Assembly: GCF_002216685.1 (NCBI RefSeq)
Contig: NZ_CP022352.1
Location: 682,001-746,000, forward strand
Source: Vibrio tarriae
GTDB lineage: Bacteria > Pseudomonadota > Gammaproteobacteria > Enterobacterales > Vibrionaceae
Reading direction: 5' to 3'
DNA: 64,000 bases
Below the pieces are notes generated by a model. The model was not told the DNA's origin, did not search any database, and worked only from the letters and a program-made list of their open reading frames with translations. How positions within the stretch are numbered: the first letter of the stretch is position 1; every line of letters starts with the position of its first letter. Shown here piece after piece: positions 28,269 through 37,308 of the stretch. Position numbers and translations under genes: made by a program.

Positions 28269-29537
28269 TTAAGCGTTCAATGCTTGTTCTAAGTCGGCCA
28301 GAATGTCATCGATGTGTTCAATGCCGACTGAAAGGCGGATCATCTCCGGTTTCACGCCCGCTTTGAATTGCTCTTCTTCACTCATTTGGCGGTGAGTAGT
28401 GGACGCAGGGTGGCAAGCGAGTGATTTAGCGTCTCCAATATTGACCAAGCGTTTGAAGATTTGCAGCGCATCGTAAAAACGCACGCCTGCTTCATAACCG
28501 TCTTTCAAACCAAAGGACAAAATCGCCGAAGGTTTACCGCCCATGTATTTTTGCGCCAGCGCGTAATACGGCGAGTCTTCCAATCCGGCATAGCTCACCC
28601 AACTGACTTTCGGATGCTGCTTGAGGTACTGCGCGACTTTCAGCGCGTTTTCGGTGTGGCGTTCCATACGCAGTGGCAGCGTTTCCAAACCTTGCAGGAT
28701 CATGAAGGCGTTCATGGGTGAGAGGGCAGAGCCAGTATTGCGCAGCGGCACAGTACGCGCGCGGCCAATAAAGGCAGCATCGCCAAAGGCTTCGGTGTAC
28801 ACCACGCCGTGATAAGACGGTTCTGGTTGATTAAATACGGGGAAGCGGTCTTTGTGTTGCGCCCACGGGAACTTACCTGAATCGACAATCACGCCGCCCA
28901 ACGTGGTGCCGTGTCCGCCACAATATTTGGTCAGCGAGTGGACGACGATGTCCGCACCAAAGTGGATGGGTTTGCACAATGCAGGGCTGGCGACCGTGTT
29001 ATCGACCATCACGGGCACACCTTTGGCGTGGGCTAAATCCGCGAGGCGTTGTAGATCAATAATGTTACCCGCTGGGTTGCCAATACTTTCGCAGTACACC
29101 GCTTTGGTCTTGTCATCGATAAGCTCAATCAAACTCTCGGGGCGATCGTCCTTGGCGAAGCGCACCTCAATCCCTTGGCTTGGCAACATATGCGCAAATA
29201 GGGTGTAGGTGCCGCCATACAGTTGCGGTGTGGAAACAATGTTATCGCCCGCTTGCGCCAACGTCAGAATCGCGTAGTTGATGGCAGCGCTGCCCGCACT
29301 CACTACCAACGCGCCAATTCCGCCTTCGAGTGCGGCCATGCGCTTTTCCAACACATCGTTGGTCGGGTTCATGATCCGCGTATAAATGTTGCCCGGCACC
29401 GCCAAGTTGAATAGGTCTGCGCCGTGTTGTGCGTTATCAAATTCGTAAGCGACCGTTTGGTAAATCGGAGTTGCCACAGATTTAGTAGTAGGGTCGGTGG
29501 TGTAACCAAAATGGATAGCCAGTGTTTCGTCTTTCAT
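28269..29537 (-). CDS. O-acetylhomoserine aminocarboxypropyltransferase (sulfhydrylase)
   Basis: A 422-residue PLP enzyme of the Cys/Met-metabolism family. It makes homocysteine or methionine precursors from O-acetylhomoserine and sulfide or methanethiol. The N-terminus MKDETLAIHFGY, the block SAGSAAINYAILTLAQAGDNI and the PLP-lysine motif HSLTKYCGGHGTTLGGV are clear. The frame extends to 29591, but the ATG at 29537 follows AAAGGACAG. Other family members (cystathionine gamma-synthase) are shorter and lack the longer insert, so the sulfhydrylase call is preferred. Confidence 0.88.
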   Translation of the reverse strand: MKDETLAIHFGYTTDPTTKSVATPIYQTVAYEFDNAQHGADLFNLAVPGNIYTRIMNPTNDVLEKRMAALEGGIGALVVSAGSAAINYAILTLAQAGDNIVSTPQLYGGTYTLFAHMLPSQGIEVRFAKDDRPESLIELIDDKTKAVYCESIGNPAGNIIDLQRLADLAHAKGVPVMVDNTVASPALCKPIHFGADIVVHSLTKYCGGHGTTLGGVIVDSGKFPWAQHKDRFPVFNQPEPSYHGVVYTEAFGDAAFIGRARTVPLRNTGSALSPMNAFMILQGLETLPLRMERHTENALKVAQYLKQHPKVSWVSYAGLEDSPYYALAQKYMGGKPSAILSFGLKDGYEAGVRFYDALQIFKRLVNIGDAKSLACHPASTTHRQMSEEEQFKAGVKPEMIRLSVGIEHIDDILADLEQALNA

Positions 29538-29847
29538 CGTCTGTCCTTTGACTGGGTTGGTAATGAACCATCTTTGAAGTTTCATGCTCATAAATCAAGC
29601 GTTCGCGATTCAACACGAGATGCATGACACAACGAATCCTCAATAAGATTGGCTAGAAAAGTGTATCTGTGCCTGAGATTCACGAATGCTTTTCCGTTAC
29701 CGCAGATAATCGCTTGCGTGACCTTGGATTACACTAAGGGAAAGGTTTTTACAGTGTAAATATACCCTTGTGACTTGAAGCATTGTCGCTAAGTGTCTTA
29801 GGTATAGATCCTGTTACCCACAAAACAAAAACAAGAAGGAACACGCA

Positions 29848-31041
29848 ATGTCTTCTGCTTTTTATCAGCAAATCCGAACTCAGCTTGAGGAAGTGAAAGC
29901 TGAGGGGCTTTATAAATCCGAACGTGTGATCACCTCGCAGCAACAAGCGGCGGTCGAAATTTCTACGGGTGAACAAGTACTGAACTTCTGTGCGAACAAC
30001 TATCTTGGCTTGGCCAATCACCCAGCGCTGATTGAAGCAGCGAAACAGGGGATGGACAGCCACGGCTTTGGTATGGCTTCGGTGCGTTTCATCTGTGGTA
30101 CGCAAGATATCCATAAACAGCTGGAACAGAAGCTCTCTCAATTCTTAGGTAAAGAAGACACTATTCTTTACACCTCATGCTTTGATGCGAATGCGGGTTT
30201 GTTTGAAACTCTGCTCGATAAAGAAGATGCGATCATCTCTGACGCACTAAACCACGCTTCGATCATTGATGGTGTGCGTCTGTGTAAAGCGATGCGTTTC
30301 CGCTATTCAAATAACAACATGCAAGAGCTGGAAGAGCAGCTCATCGCGGCGGATGCAGCCGGTGCTCGTCACAAGCTGATCGTGACTGATGGTGTGTTCT
30401 CAATGGATGGCGTAGTCGCTAACTTGCCTGCAATCTGTGATTTGGCGGATAAATACAACGCTTTAGTAATGGTGGATGATTCTCACGCAGTAGGCTTCAT
30501 GGGCGCGAGTGGTCGCGGCACACACGAATACCACGATGTGATTGACCGCATCGACATCATCACCGGTACGCTAGGCAAAGCCATGGGCGGTGCATCCGGC
30601 GGTTACACTTCCGGTAAGAAAGAGGTGATTGATTGGCTGCGCCAACGTTCACGTCCATACCTGTTCTCTAACTCGGTTGCACCTTCGATTGTTGCAGCAT
30701 CTCTGCGCGTATTGGAGCTGCTACAAGAGAGTGGCGATCTACGTGAGCGCCTATGGGAAAACGCAGCGCACTTCCGTACTCGTATGGAAGCGGCGGGTTT
30801 CACCATGGGCGGCGCTGATCACGCCATCATTCCCATCATGCTAGGCGATGCCAAAGTTGCCGCAGAATTTGCAGAACGCGCACTGGCCAAAGGCATTTAC
30901 GTTATTGGTTTCTCATTCCCGGTTGTACCAAAGGGACAAGCGCGCATTCGTACGCAAATGTCAGCCGCACACAGCCGTGAACAACTGGACAAAGCCATCG
31001 ACGCCTTCATTGAAGTCGGTCGTGATATGGGATTAATTTAA
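29848..31041 (+). CDS. kbl: 2-amino-3-ketobutyrate coenzyme A ligase
   Basis: A 397-residue PLP enzyme that splits 2-amino-3-ketobutyrate with CoA into glycine and acetyl-CoA, the second step of threonine breakdown. The PLP lysine is K244 in [14 protein letters not shown], as in the E. coli enzyme, and [12 protein letters not shown] carries the ring-stacking context. Full length. It lies 2 bp before tdh and has an AAGAAGGAA ribosome binding site. Confidence 0.95.
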   Translation: MSSAFYQQIRTQLEEVKAEGLYKSERVITSQQQAAVEISTGEQVLNFCANNYLGLANHPALIEAAKQGMDSHGFGMASVRFICGTQDIHKQLEQKLSQFLGKEDTILYTSCFDANAGLFETLLDKEDAIISDALNHASIIDGVRLCKAMRFRYSNNNMQELEEQLIAADAAGARHKLIVTDGVFSMDGVVANLPAICDLADKYNALVMVDDSHAVGFMGASGRGTHEYHDVIDRIDIITGTLGKAMGGASGGYTSGKKEVIDWLRQRSRPYLFSNSVAPSIVAASLRVLELLQESGDLRERLWENAAHFRTRMEAAGFTMGGADHAIIPIMLGDAKVAAEFAERALAKGIYVIGFSFPVVPKGQARIRTQMSAAHSREQLDKAIDAFIEVGRDMGLI

Positions 31042-31043
31042 TT

Positions 31044-32075
31044 ATGAAAATCAAAGCACTTTCAAAACTGAAACCAGAGCAGGGCATCTGGATAAACGAA
31101 GTGGACATGCCGGAGCTTGGCCACAACGACCTGCTGATCAAAATTAAGAAAACCGCCATTTGTGGTACGGACGTACACATTTATAACTGGGATGAGTGGT
31201 CACAAAAAACCATTCCAGTGCCTATGGTAGTCGGTCATGAATATGTGGGTGAAGTGGTTGGGATTGGCCAAGAAGTGCGTGGTTTCCAACTGGGTGATCG
31301 CGTTTCTGGTGAAGGTCACATCACTTGTGGTCATTGCCGTAACTGCCGTGGCGGCCGCACGCACTTGTGCCGCAACACTATTGGTGTGGGCGTAAACCGC
31401 ACGGGTTGTTTCTCTGAATATTTGGTGATCCCCGCCTTTAACGCATTCAAGATTCCTGATGGTATTTCAGATGATCTGGCGTCTATCTTCGACCCGTTTG
31501 GTAACGCAGTGCATACCGCGCTTTCATTCGACTTGGTGGGTGAAGATGTGCTGATCACCGGTGCTGGACCCATCGGCATTATGGCTGCTGCGGTTGCAAA
31601 ACACGTAGGTGCGCGCCATGTGGTGATCACCGATGTGAACGAATACCGCCTCGATTTGGCCCGTAAAATGGGTGTGACTCGTGCAGTAAACGTCGCTGAG
31701 CAAAACCTAGAAGACGTGATGAAAGAACTCGGCATGACCGAAGGTTTTGATGTGGGCTTAGAGATGTCTGGCGTACCAAGTGCGTTTAGCGCTATGCTCA
31801 AAACCATGAACCACGGTGGCCGTATCGCTCTGTTAGGTATTCCACCGTCATCCATGGCGATTGATTGGAACCAAGTGATCTTCAAAGGTCTGGTGATCAA
31901 AGGTATCTACGGCCGCGAAATGTTCGAAACTTGGTATAAGATGGCGAGCCTGATCCAATCGGGTCTCGATATCAGCCCAATTATCACTCACCACTTCAAA
32001 GTGGATGACTTCCAAAAAGGCTTCGACATCATGCGCAGCGGGGCTTCCGGCAAAGTTATCCTCGATTGGCAGTAA
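31044..32075 (+). CDS. tdh: L-threonine 3-dehydrogenase
   Basis: A 343-residue zinc-dependent medium-chain dehydrogenase that oxidises threonine to 2-amino-3-ketobutyrate. Catalytic zinc ligands are in [13 protein letters not shown] and GHEYVG. The structural zinc site is [15 protein letters not shown] near residues 93-107. The NAD-binding stretch is [16 protein letters not shown] near residue 170. It is coupled to kbl and ends in a terminator. Confidence 0.96.
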   Translation: MKIKALSKLKPEQGIWINEVDMPELGHNDLLIKIKKTAICGTDVHIYNWDEWSQKTIPVPMVVGHEYVGEVVGIGQEVRGFQLGDRVSGEGHITCGHCRNCRGGRTHLCRNTIGVGVNRTGCFSEYLVIPAFNAFKIPDGISDDLASIFDPFGNAVHTALSFDLVGEDVLITGAGPIGIMAAAVAKHVGARHVVITDVNEYRLDLARKMGVTRAVNVAEQNLEDVMKELGMTEGFDVGLEMSGVPSAFSAMLKTMNHGGRIALLGIPPSSMAIDWNQVIFKGLVIKGIYGREMFETWYKMASLIQSGLDISPIITHHFKVDDFQKGFDIMRSGASGKVILDWQ

Positions 32076-32090
32076 CCGAAAATCTCTCCA

Positions 32091-32120
32091 CAAAGCGCTC
32101 CCGAAGGGGCGCTTTGTTTT
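32091..32120 (+). terminator. kbl-tdh terminator
   Basis: CAAAGCGC and GCGCTTTG pair around CCCGAAGG-type inner bases, followed by TTTTTGG. It lies 16 bp after the tdh stop. It marks the last clearly ancestral chromosomal feature before the accessory island. Confidence 0.85.
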
Positions 32121-32182
32121 TGGCTAACACTGTTTTTATAAACAGTAAAGTGGAAAATAAAACCGAATTCAACCTTTCAAAA

Positions 32183-32245
32183 AGCCCCAATTTAGCCCCA
32201 AACACTTTCAAAAATTCCACTGCTAGTCGCTAGTTTAGCCCCAAG
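32183..32245. repeat. Triplicate AGCCCCAA motif after tdh
   Basis: AGCCCCAA occurs three times (32183-32190, 32193-32200, 32237-32244), twice extended to TTTAGCCCCAA. A related inverted TTGGGGC lies at 37211-37217, just beyond the integrase terminator. This could be a recombination site or protein-binding array at the edge of the island, but nothing proves it. Confidence 0.35.
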
Positions 32246-32381
32246 ATTTCGAATCAAAGTTGAGGTGTCTTTTCTTCAAAAGGCTAATGGTTGGAGTTTT
32301 TTTTTGCTCAAAATCGTTTTTTGGACAATTCCGAGTTAAAGCCCTAACTCTAACTCGTCATTTTCGGATGAAAATTCCTAT

Positions 32382-32443
32382 GGGCTAACAATTCATTTAA
32401 GCCGCACTGCGAAGCTGCGTCGGCTTAAATGAATTGTTAGCCC
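32382..32443 (-). other. attC-like integron recombination site
   Basis: Two perfectly complementary 23-bp arms (32382-32404 and 32421-32443) around a 16-nt centre. Each arm runs from a GTTAGCC/GGCTAAC core through AACAATTCATTTAAGCCG. The outer part closely resembles the attC sites of aadA-type gene cassettes (TAACAATTC, AAGCCG, CGGCTTAA, GTTAG). A stop codon of a truncated ORF lies inside one arm, as in real cassettes. True attC arms normally have unpaired bases; this one has none, so orientation cannot be read from it. Confidence 0.6.
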
Positions 32444-32538
32444 TTTGGAGCAGATTGCAAGTCAGTGACTATTTCCAATACGCCCCTATTAAATCCGACC
32501 ACATCCTCAGGCGAGATGTACAATTTCAATTCATCCAT
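32437..32538 (-). pseudogene. C-terminal fragment of an unknown cassette-type gene
   Basis: A 33-residue open stretch from an internal ATG (MDELKLYISPEDVVGF...) to a TAA that lies within the attC-like palindrome. Upstream it runs directly into the end of the transposon remnant at 32543, so the 5' part of the gene seems to have been lost. The stop-inside-attC arrangement is typical of integron gene cassettes. The family is not recognised. Confidence 0.45.
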
Positions 32539-32542
32539 GAGC

Positions 32543-32704
32543 GGCTTTGTTGCGTAAAAGAATAATCCACTTGATCTGTTATTTCTCAAGCGGTAACAAG
32601 CCCATTAAAGCCTTATCTCTAGGTAGATCGCTGGAGTCAGAGAAGAATTTTATTCTGTATTTTGGCTCCGATTCTTCGTGGATTCACTATTACGCAACAA
32701 AGCC
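32543..32704. mobile_element. 162-bp transposon remnant or MITE with IS5-like ends
   Basis: Perfect 15-bp terminal inverted repeats GGCTTTGTTGCGTAA at 32543-32557 and its complement at 32690-32704, with a further AATCCAC match just inside each end. The GGCTTTGTTG end is characteristic of the IS903 group of the IS5 family. Only about 130 bp lie between, far too little for a transposase. The flanks do not show an obvious target duplication. It is therefore a deletion derivative or MITE that could still be mobilised. Confidence 0.7.
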
Positions 32705-32928
32705 TCTGATTGAAGAAAATTAATGGCAAGCAGCCTCGCAAGATCGCCAAAGTATAGACTGGATATAAATCTAGGCGGCGAGGAGAAAACTCTAAATTTT
32801 TATGCTGATCTAGGCATTGCAAAATACTAAAAAAATGTGTTGCCCAGTAACTTCTGTAGCTTGGTATCAAGCCCAATGGAACCGGGGTGATGATGCTCTT
32901 TTTTGAACTTTCCACTATCGCAACTTCT

Positions 32929-32953
32929 CCGCGTGCAGCAACTTGTTATATGA
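32929..32953 (-). other. Half attC-like end after the large NTPase gene
   Basis: On the minus strand, 25 bp after the stop of the 1299-residue gene, the sequence reads TCATATAACAAGTTGCTGCA then CGCGGA. This looks like the left end of Vibrio-type attC sites (TATAACAAGTTGC... CGCGGA). The matching right end (...GCAACTTGTTATA) is missing, which suggests that the site was cut and joined to other DNA. The resemblance is from memory. Confidence 0.35.
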
Positions 32954-32977
32954 CACCTTTAAAATGCTACCCCCATA

Positions 32978-35900
32978 CTAATAAAGCCCAAATCCATGCT
33001 CTTCATCTCGCTTCGACTCTTCAATTATTTGCCGGTTTATATATGCAATATGATCTTTAACCCAGTGCCTTACATTAGAATTTTCATGTTCAACCAAGTG
33101 GCTTAGTGCTGCTTTATCTGATTCTAAGTAGGGTACTAGAGACCCTGACCAACCACGGGTTCCCATATTAGCGCTCAGTTCATTCGCTACCCGTTGGTCA
33201 TTTCCAAAGTTCTCAAGCAAGGCGATAAACAAAGCCGAAGGCTGTTGCATCTCATCAACTGTTTCGATGACATTTAAACAACGGGCAACAAAAACTGGGC
33301 CAATATCTGGTTGCTTTAAGCACCATTCCATAACGCTTTCAACTGGAATAACAGAAAATACACTTGGCACATTTCTTACCAAACTTGTTTCCCTATCTAA
33401 GAGTTGCTGTAACCAATACTTATCCATCCCTTCAGCTCGAACGATAGCCTCACCAAATATCGGCCAGATTACGTCACCATAGTCGCTCATTAGGCTTAAC
33501 ATTAAAGGTTTGGTATAAGACCAGATATCACCATGATTTAAGCCGAATTTACTCGCCGCAATTAACTGATTAGTTAGCGCAACCGCAAGCTCTTCATCTC
33601 GCTCTTTTAATAACTTTTCAGCCATGTCATACCAATGGTGAGTATCTGTTACGCTATTCTCTTGCTCTTTATGTAAAGGTACGGCTGTGACTAAATACTT
33701 AAGCTGATCTCTTAGCTCATTGACGCTGTCTTTATTGCTAAAACAATACATATAAATCACATTGAGTGCAGACCAGCTTGCCTGTTCGCCCAGATCAGCT
33801 AACTGTAAGCAAAAACCGGCCATCACATCCGGTTCAATGCTGTCAGTCACACTGCCATAACTCAATGCATTCGCACTATTTGGCGATAACACACCTCGCT
33901 GAATGAGCTCCAGCAGATTATCTAAATGTGCCTTTTTAATATCACCTGTTCGTATAAAATCTGGATAAAATTGAACCAATTTCTCATCCGCAACTAACCG
34001 ATCGATATTCTCTTGCCAAAGCTCTTGCGACTGCTCAAACAAACCTCGATATAAACCTAAAACTAACCGAGAGTTAGGCTTTTCAATGGCCTCTAAGCAC
34101 TCTAGAGCCAAACCAAGTATCGGCACAACATCAGTTAAGTCATGAGCCAGTTGGTGGCCAAAAGCATAGGACTGCTTTTGCTCCCCCTGTAACAATAAGC
34201 CGAGGTGAGGGAGTAGTTCTTCAATATTATGGGAGAGTTCTGTCGCAAGTGCTTTCGCATTCTCTGCTGCCACATCAACGTAATGACCATCCTCACCTTT
34301 ATGATGCTCCCAGGGAGGATTGGTTACCAAAATCTTTAACTTCTCGGGCAGTTCTGCTTCATCGGGGCTTAGCAGCTTTAACCAGTTATTCAGTGCATCA
34401 GTCGCTTCTTGCTTGATATCTTCTGAATCATACTCAAAAGTGTTTTTGACACTGTCTAGAGCTTCTGGCCAATAGCAGCCATTGATACTTACAATCTTCC
34501 TAATCGCCGAATCCAACATTTCAATACGGCCACGAGCAACAAAGCCTCGAATTGAATGACCTATATCTGACAGAACTTTTTCTTTTTGTGCATCGCCCCT
34601 TTCAAAAAGAACCAGCATTAAATCAAAAGCTTGTTGCCAGAAATCAAAAATATCTTGCCATAGCTCTGGCCGCCACTCTTCAAGCGGTGCTTTAGTCCCC
34701 TGATACTCGGCTCCAATAGTTCGTGTGCCTCCATAAGTACTAATTGCTTGACCTAAAGCCTCAAGAACCACGATATCTATATCGGTCTGATTAACTGCAA
34801 TAGCGCGCTTTAAAATATCAAAGCGAATACTAGGCTTCGCTTGCGTTCCAGATAGATGCACTCGAAACAACTGAGAAAACATACCCGTTGCATTGTTGCT
34901 CCAACTTTCATTTTCAGCTGATGCCAGCAACAACATACACCATGCAGATTTTTCAAATACATCCGCATGAAAGCATAGCTTTTCCAATGCCCATACTAGG
35001 TTTCTTCGCGTATCACCATCTATAGCCTGAAGTTGTTCATGGCTGTACCCAGACAAAACTCGGTATAAAGCATCGCTCGTTGACTCGGGGTTCACCTCAA
35101 CAAATGCGCGGAAGAGTTTCGAACCCCTTTCTGTAAGCAGCTCCTCCGCTTGGACAAAAGGGCTTTGTCCCCCAAATAGTCGATCTGAAAATCTTTGAAC
35201 ACTCGGCTGGTCATCAAGATATGAAGCCTGAGTACAAAAACTCTGCATTAAGGAATCGGGAAGGGTATCAATTAGCTGCTTTTGACGATCATATGACGTC
35301 TCCTCCCACCATTCTGACGCCAGTGTCAGTGCCAGCGGCTTAGGCACCAGTCTTGCGTACCGCCCCGCGCGATTTATGATTTGCCGACTGGTAAATATTT
35401 TTAATACTCTGTCAAATGTTTTTAGGTCAGACCCTGCAACATATTCCGCAATATATTTAGCCTCTTCGCCGGCTGTCCCTTCAGCCGTACCAAAGACATC
35501 GAACAAGGAACAAGCAGATAACATTCCCTTCTCAACATCTGTTATACCGCCGTCACCATCGATTAATTTTCTTACGACAGAGCTACTTTCTATCGAACCA
35601 AGCAACCGACCCTCTTTCTGATACTGCCCTGCGATTAGAGTAGCCATAAGAGGATAACCCTGAGCAAACCGAGCTACACGCTCAACGTCTCTCGAATCCA
35701 TTCCAACTAATATTGGGGACAGGACCTGCTTTATGGCCTCATCTGACAATGGGGAAAGTTGAATATGAATAGATTCATCAACTTGTTCATCTGAATAGCC
35801 AACTGTAACAAGTTTTAGTAAGCAATCTGTTTTATTGACCTCCTTGGCCAAATGGTTGTGCAAATCAATATTACAATTTTCAATTACTACTAGGCCATGA

Positions 35901-36877
35901 ACACGATCTTCAACCATTGCCCGAATACTTTCTTTAATTATGGTGTCGTAACCAGGTGCATTAAAAATAAGAACACAGGAATCATCAATAGAAGTAGATA
36001 CATCAATAGCTTCTAATAATAAGCGTGTCTTACCTAACCCAGATGCTCCTGTTAGCCTAATCACAGCTCGTTCTAAATTAATAGCAGCAACAAACGACTC
36101 AAAATCTTTTGTTCGATTTTCATCAGTCGCATAATGGTAACTATGATTTCTTTCTACACTTTTCCAGTCTTCAAGGTCTCGTGAGGCAGTATTTTTATAC
36201 CTATTTACGGTATGTTCTTCCAAAATAAATTTTTTAAAAACAATATATGAAGATGATTCCATACTTTCCGGTTTAACAATTGAGCGGTGATCAACATCGT
36301 TAATTGTTTCAACCTGATGATGCCTGAAGATACTCTTGGAACTAGAAGAAGATACAATGTCGTCATTTGCAGCGATAATGCTCATAATCTCCAGAGCATT
36401 GTCCAGCTCACTATCTACCCACTGATCATTTAAATCATCGAGTTCGCTGGAATCACGACACAGACTTTTGAGATGTCGATTTCTAAATGAAATATACTTG
36501 CCAACATTTGCGAACCCTGACCCATCATGTGGAACGTCAAAAAAGCATACTTTTCTGATTTTATGGTTTATTTTTTTATCCTTCATGCGAAGGAGAAGTT
36601 TTTTCACCACTAAGCCACCCAAACTATGGCCAGCAAGAATAATTTCATCATTATCCAAGTCACACCTAGTTTTTATATCGGTGAGTAGGCCATTTGCTAT
36701 ATTCAGGATACTGGGGGCACGCTGATAAAATTGTTTAATTATATGGGGCGACTGATAGCCATATGAAACAATGCTGTAATCAAGGTCTGCATCCTGCTCA
36801 AGGAACTCTGGAAATCTTCCCCATGTTCCGTCGGAGGAACCGCCCAGTCCGTGGACGAGTATTATTTTTTTTCCCAT
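32978..36877 (-). CDS. Alpha/beta-hydrolase - P-loop NTPase - helical repeat protein (STAND-like, candidate anti-phage defence)
   Basis: A 1299-residue protein. Residues about 1-225 are a lipase-like alpha/beta hydrolase: ILVHGLGG at the first strand (oxyanion region), nucleophile Ser85 in AGHSLGG, and His197 in DVDHRS with an Asp near 172-173. Residues about 240-500 are a P-loop NTPase: Walker A GASGLGKT (277-284), Walker B LVVIEN (329-334). The last 800 residues look like alpha-helical repeats rich in Leu and Trp. An effector-NTPase-repeat order is the plan of STAND immune sensors, in which the repeats recognise a phage product and the N-terminal enzyme acts on the cell, here possibly on membrane lipid. 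The gene lies between attC-like sequence and a prophage. Function is inferred. Confidence 0.85.
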   Translation of the reverse strand: MGKKIILVHGLGGSSDGTWGRFPEFLEQDADLDYSIVSYGYQSPHIIKQFYQRAPSILNIANGLLTDIKTRCDLDNDEIILAGHSLGGLVVKKLLLRMKDKKINHKIRKVCFFDVPHDGSGFANVGKYISFRNRHLKSLCRDSSELDDLNDQWVDSELDNALEIMSIIAANDDIVSSSSSKSIFRHHQVETINDVDHRSIVKPESMESSSYIVFKKFILEEHTVNRYKNTASRDLEDWKSVERNHSYHYATDENRTKDFESFVAAINLERAVIRLTGASGLGKTRLLLEAIDVSTSIDDSCVLIFNAPGYDTIIKESIRAMVEDRVHGLVVIENCNIDLHNHLAKEVNKTDCLLKLVTVGYSDEQVDESIHIQLSPLSDEAIKQVLSPILVGMDSRDVERVARFAQGYPLMATLIAGQYQKEGRLLGSIESSSVVRKLIDGDGGITDVEKGMLSACSLFDVFGTAEGTAGEEAKYIAEYVAGSDLKTFDRVLKIFTSRQIINRAGRYARLVPKPLALTLASEWWEETSYDRQKQLIDTLPDSLMQSFCTQASYLDDQPSVQRFSDRLFGGQSPFVQAEELLTERGSKLFRAFVEVNPESTSDALYRVLSGYSHEQLQAIDGDTRRNLVWALEKLCFHADVFEKSAWCMLLLASAENESWSNNATGMFSQLFRVHLSGTQAKPSIRFDILKRAIAVNQTDIDIVVLEALGQAISTYGGTRTIGAEYQGTKAPLEEWRPELWQDIFDFWQQAFDLMLVLFERGDAQKEKVLSDIGHSIRGFVARGRIEMLDSAIRKIVSINGCYWPEALDSVKNTFEYDSEDIKQEATDALNNWLKLLSPDEAELPEKLKILVTNPPWEHHKGEDGHYVDVAAENAKALATELSHNIEELLPHLGLLLQGEQKQSYAFGHQLAHDLTDVVPILGLALECLEAIEKPNSRLVLGLYRGLFEQSQELWQENIDRLVADEKLVQFYPDFIRTGDIKKAHLDNLLELIQRGVLSPNSANALSYGSVTDSIEPDVMAGFCLQLADLGEQASWSALNVIYMYCFSNKDSVNELRDQLKYLVTAVPLHKEQENSVTDTHHWYDMAEKLLKERDEELAVALTNQLIAASKFGLNHGDIWSYTKPLMLSLMSDYGDVIWPIFGEAIVRAEGMDKYWLQQLLDRETSLVRNVPSVFSVIPVESVMEWCLKQPDIGPVFVARCLNVIETVDEMQQPSALFIALLENFGNDQRVANELSANMGTRGWSGSLVPYLESDKAALSHLVEHENSNVRHWVKDHIAYINRQIIEESKRDEEHGFGLY

Positions 36878-36902
36878 TTTTAAACTCTAATCTAGTGAAC
36901 TC

Positions 36903-37100
36903 TTAGGAAACGATAAAACAATATCGCTCTTCGTTTTCCAGTACACATACTTGGCTGCCACCGTCGATAGCCATGGTGCTAAAGGCATATAACAGTGTCT
37001 TTTCTGCAGACATTATTTTTACAATATTTTTAGAAGATACAGACACCATATCAACAACATACTGTTCTATAGGTATTATCCTTCCACTCATAAATTGCAT
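36903..37100 (-). CDS. Small ORF directly upstream of the hydrolase-NTPase gene
   Basis: A 65-residue frame (MQFMSGRIIPIEQYVV...) with mixed strand-like sequence. It ends 26 bp before the large gene and runs in the same direction, so both could be one transcript. A second ATG three codons in gives MSGRII. No strong ribosome binding site and no family recognised. It may be a regulator or partner of the large protein, or chance. Confidence 0.4.
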   Translation of the reverse strand: MQFMSGRIIPIEQYVVDMVSVSSKNIVKIMSAEKTLLYAFSTMAIDGGSQVCVLENEERYCFIVS

Positions 37101-37283
37101 AACATGTCTGTATAATCATAAGTAATCAACTAGGCTCATAATCTGCCATTAAGAAAAGCAGGTCAAGAACTGACTTAAGAAAGTGGTCAGGAATTATTTA
37201 CTAGATGATTTTGGGGCAAAAGTTTGTTGTCATGTCGATCTAGTTGGTTGTAGGAGTTATGGGGATTCTGTTCGGTAGGAACA

Positions 37284-37308
37284 AATAACCGCCTAATTGG
37301 CGGTTATT
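37284..37308 (-). terminator. Integrase terminator
   Basis: AATAACCGCC and GGCGGTTATT form a 10-bp stem with a 5-nt loop. It includes the integrase stop codon (37304-37306). On the minus strand it is followed by TGTTCC rather than a T-run, so it may be a weak terminator. Confidence 0.6.

Noticed and set aside
31331..31900. Minus-strand 189-residue ORF opposite tdh
   Set aside because: Antisense shadow; the tdh frame is complete and conserved.
32637..32915. Minus-strand 92-residue ORF after the hydrolase-NTPase gene
   Set aside because: Its C-terminal part runs through the transposon remnant, and its start is a GTG inside the half attC-like area. It is a patchwork of debris.
37101..37284. 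Prophage attL core
   Set aside because: No tRNA end or convincing core could be named. The matching right end lies outside the window.
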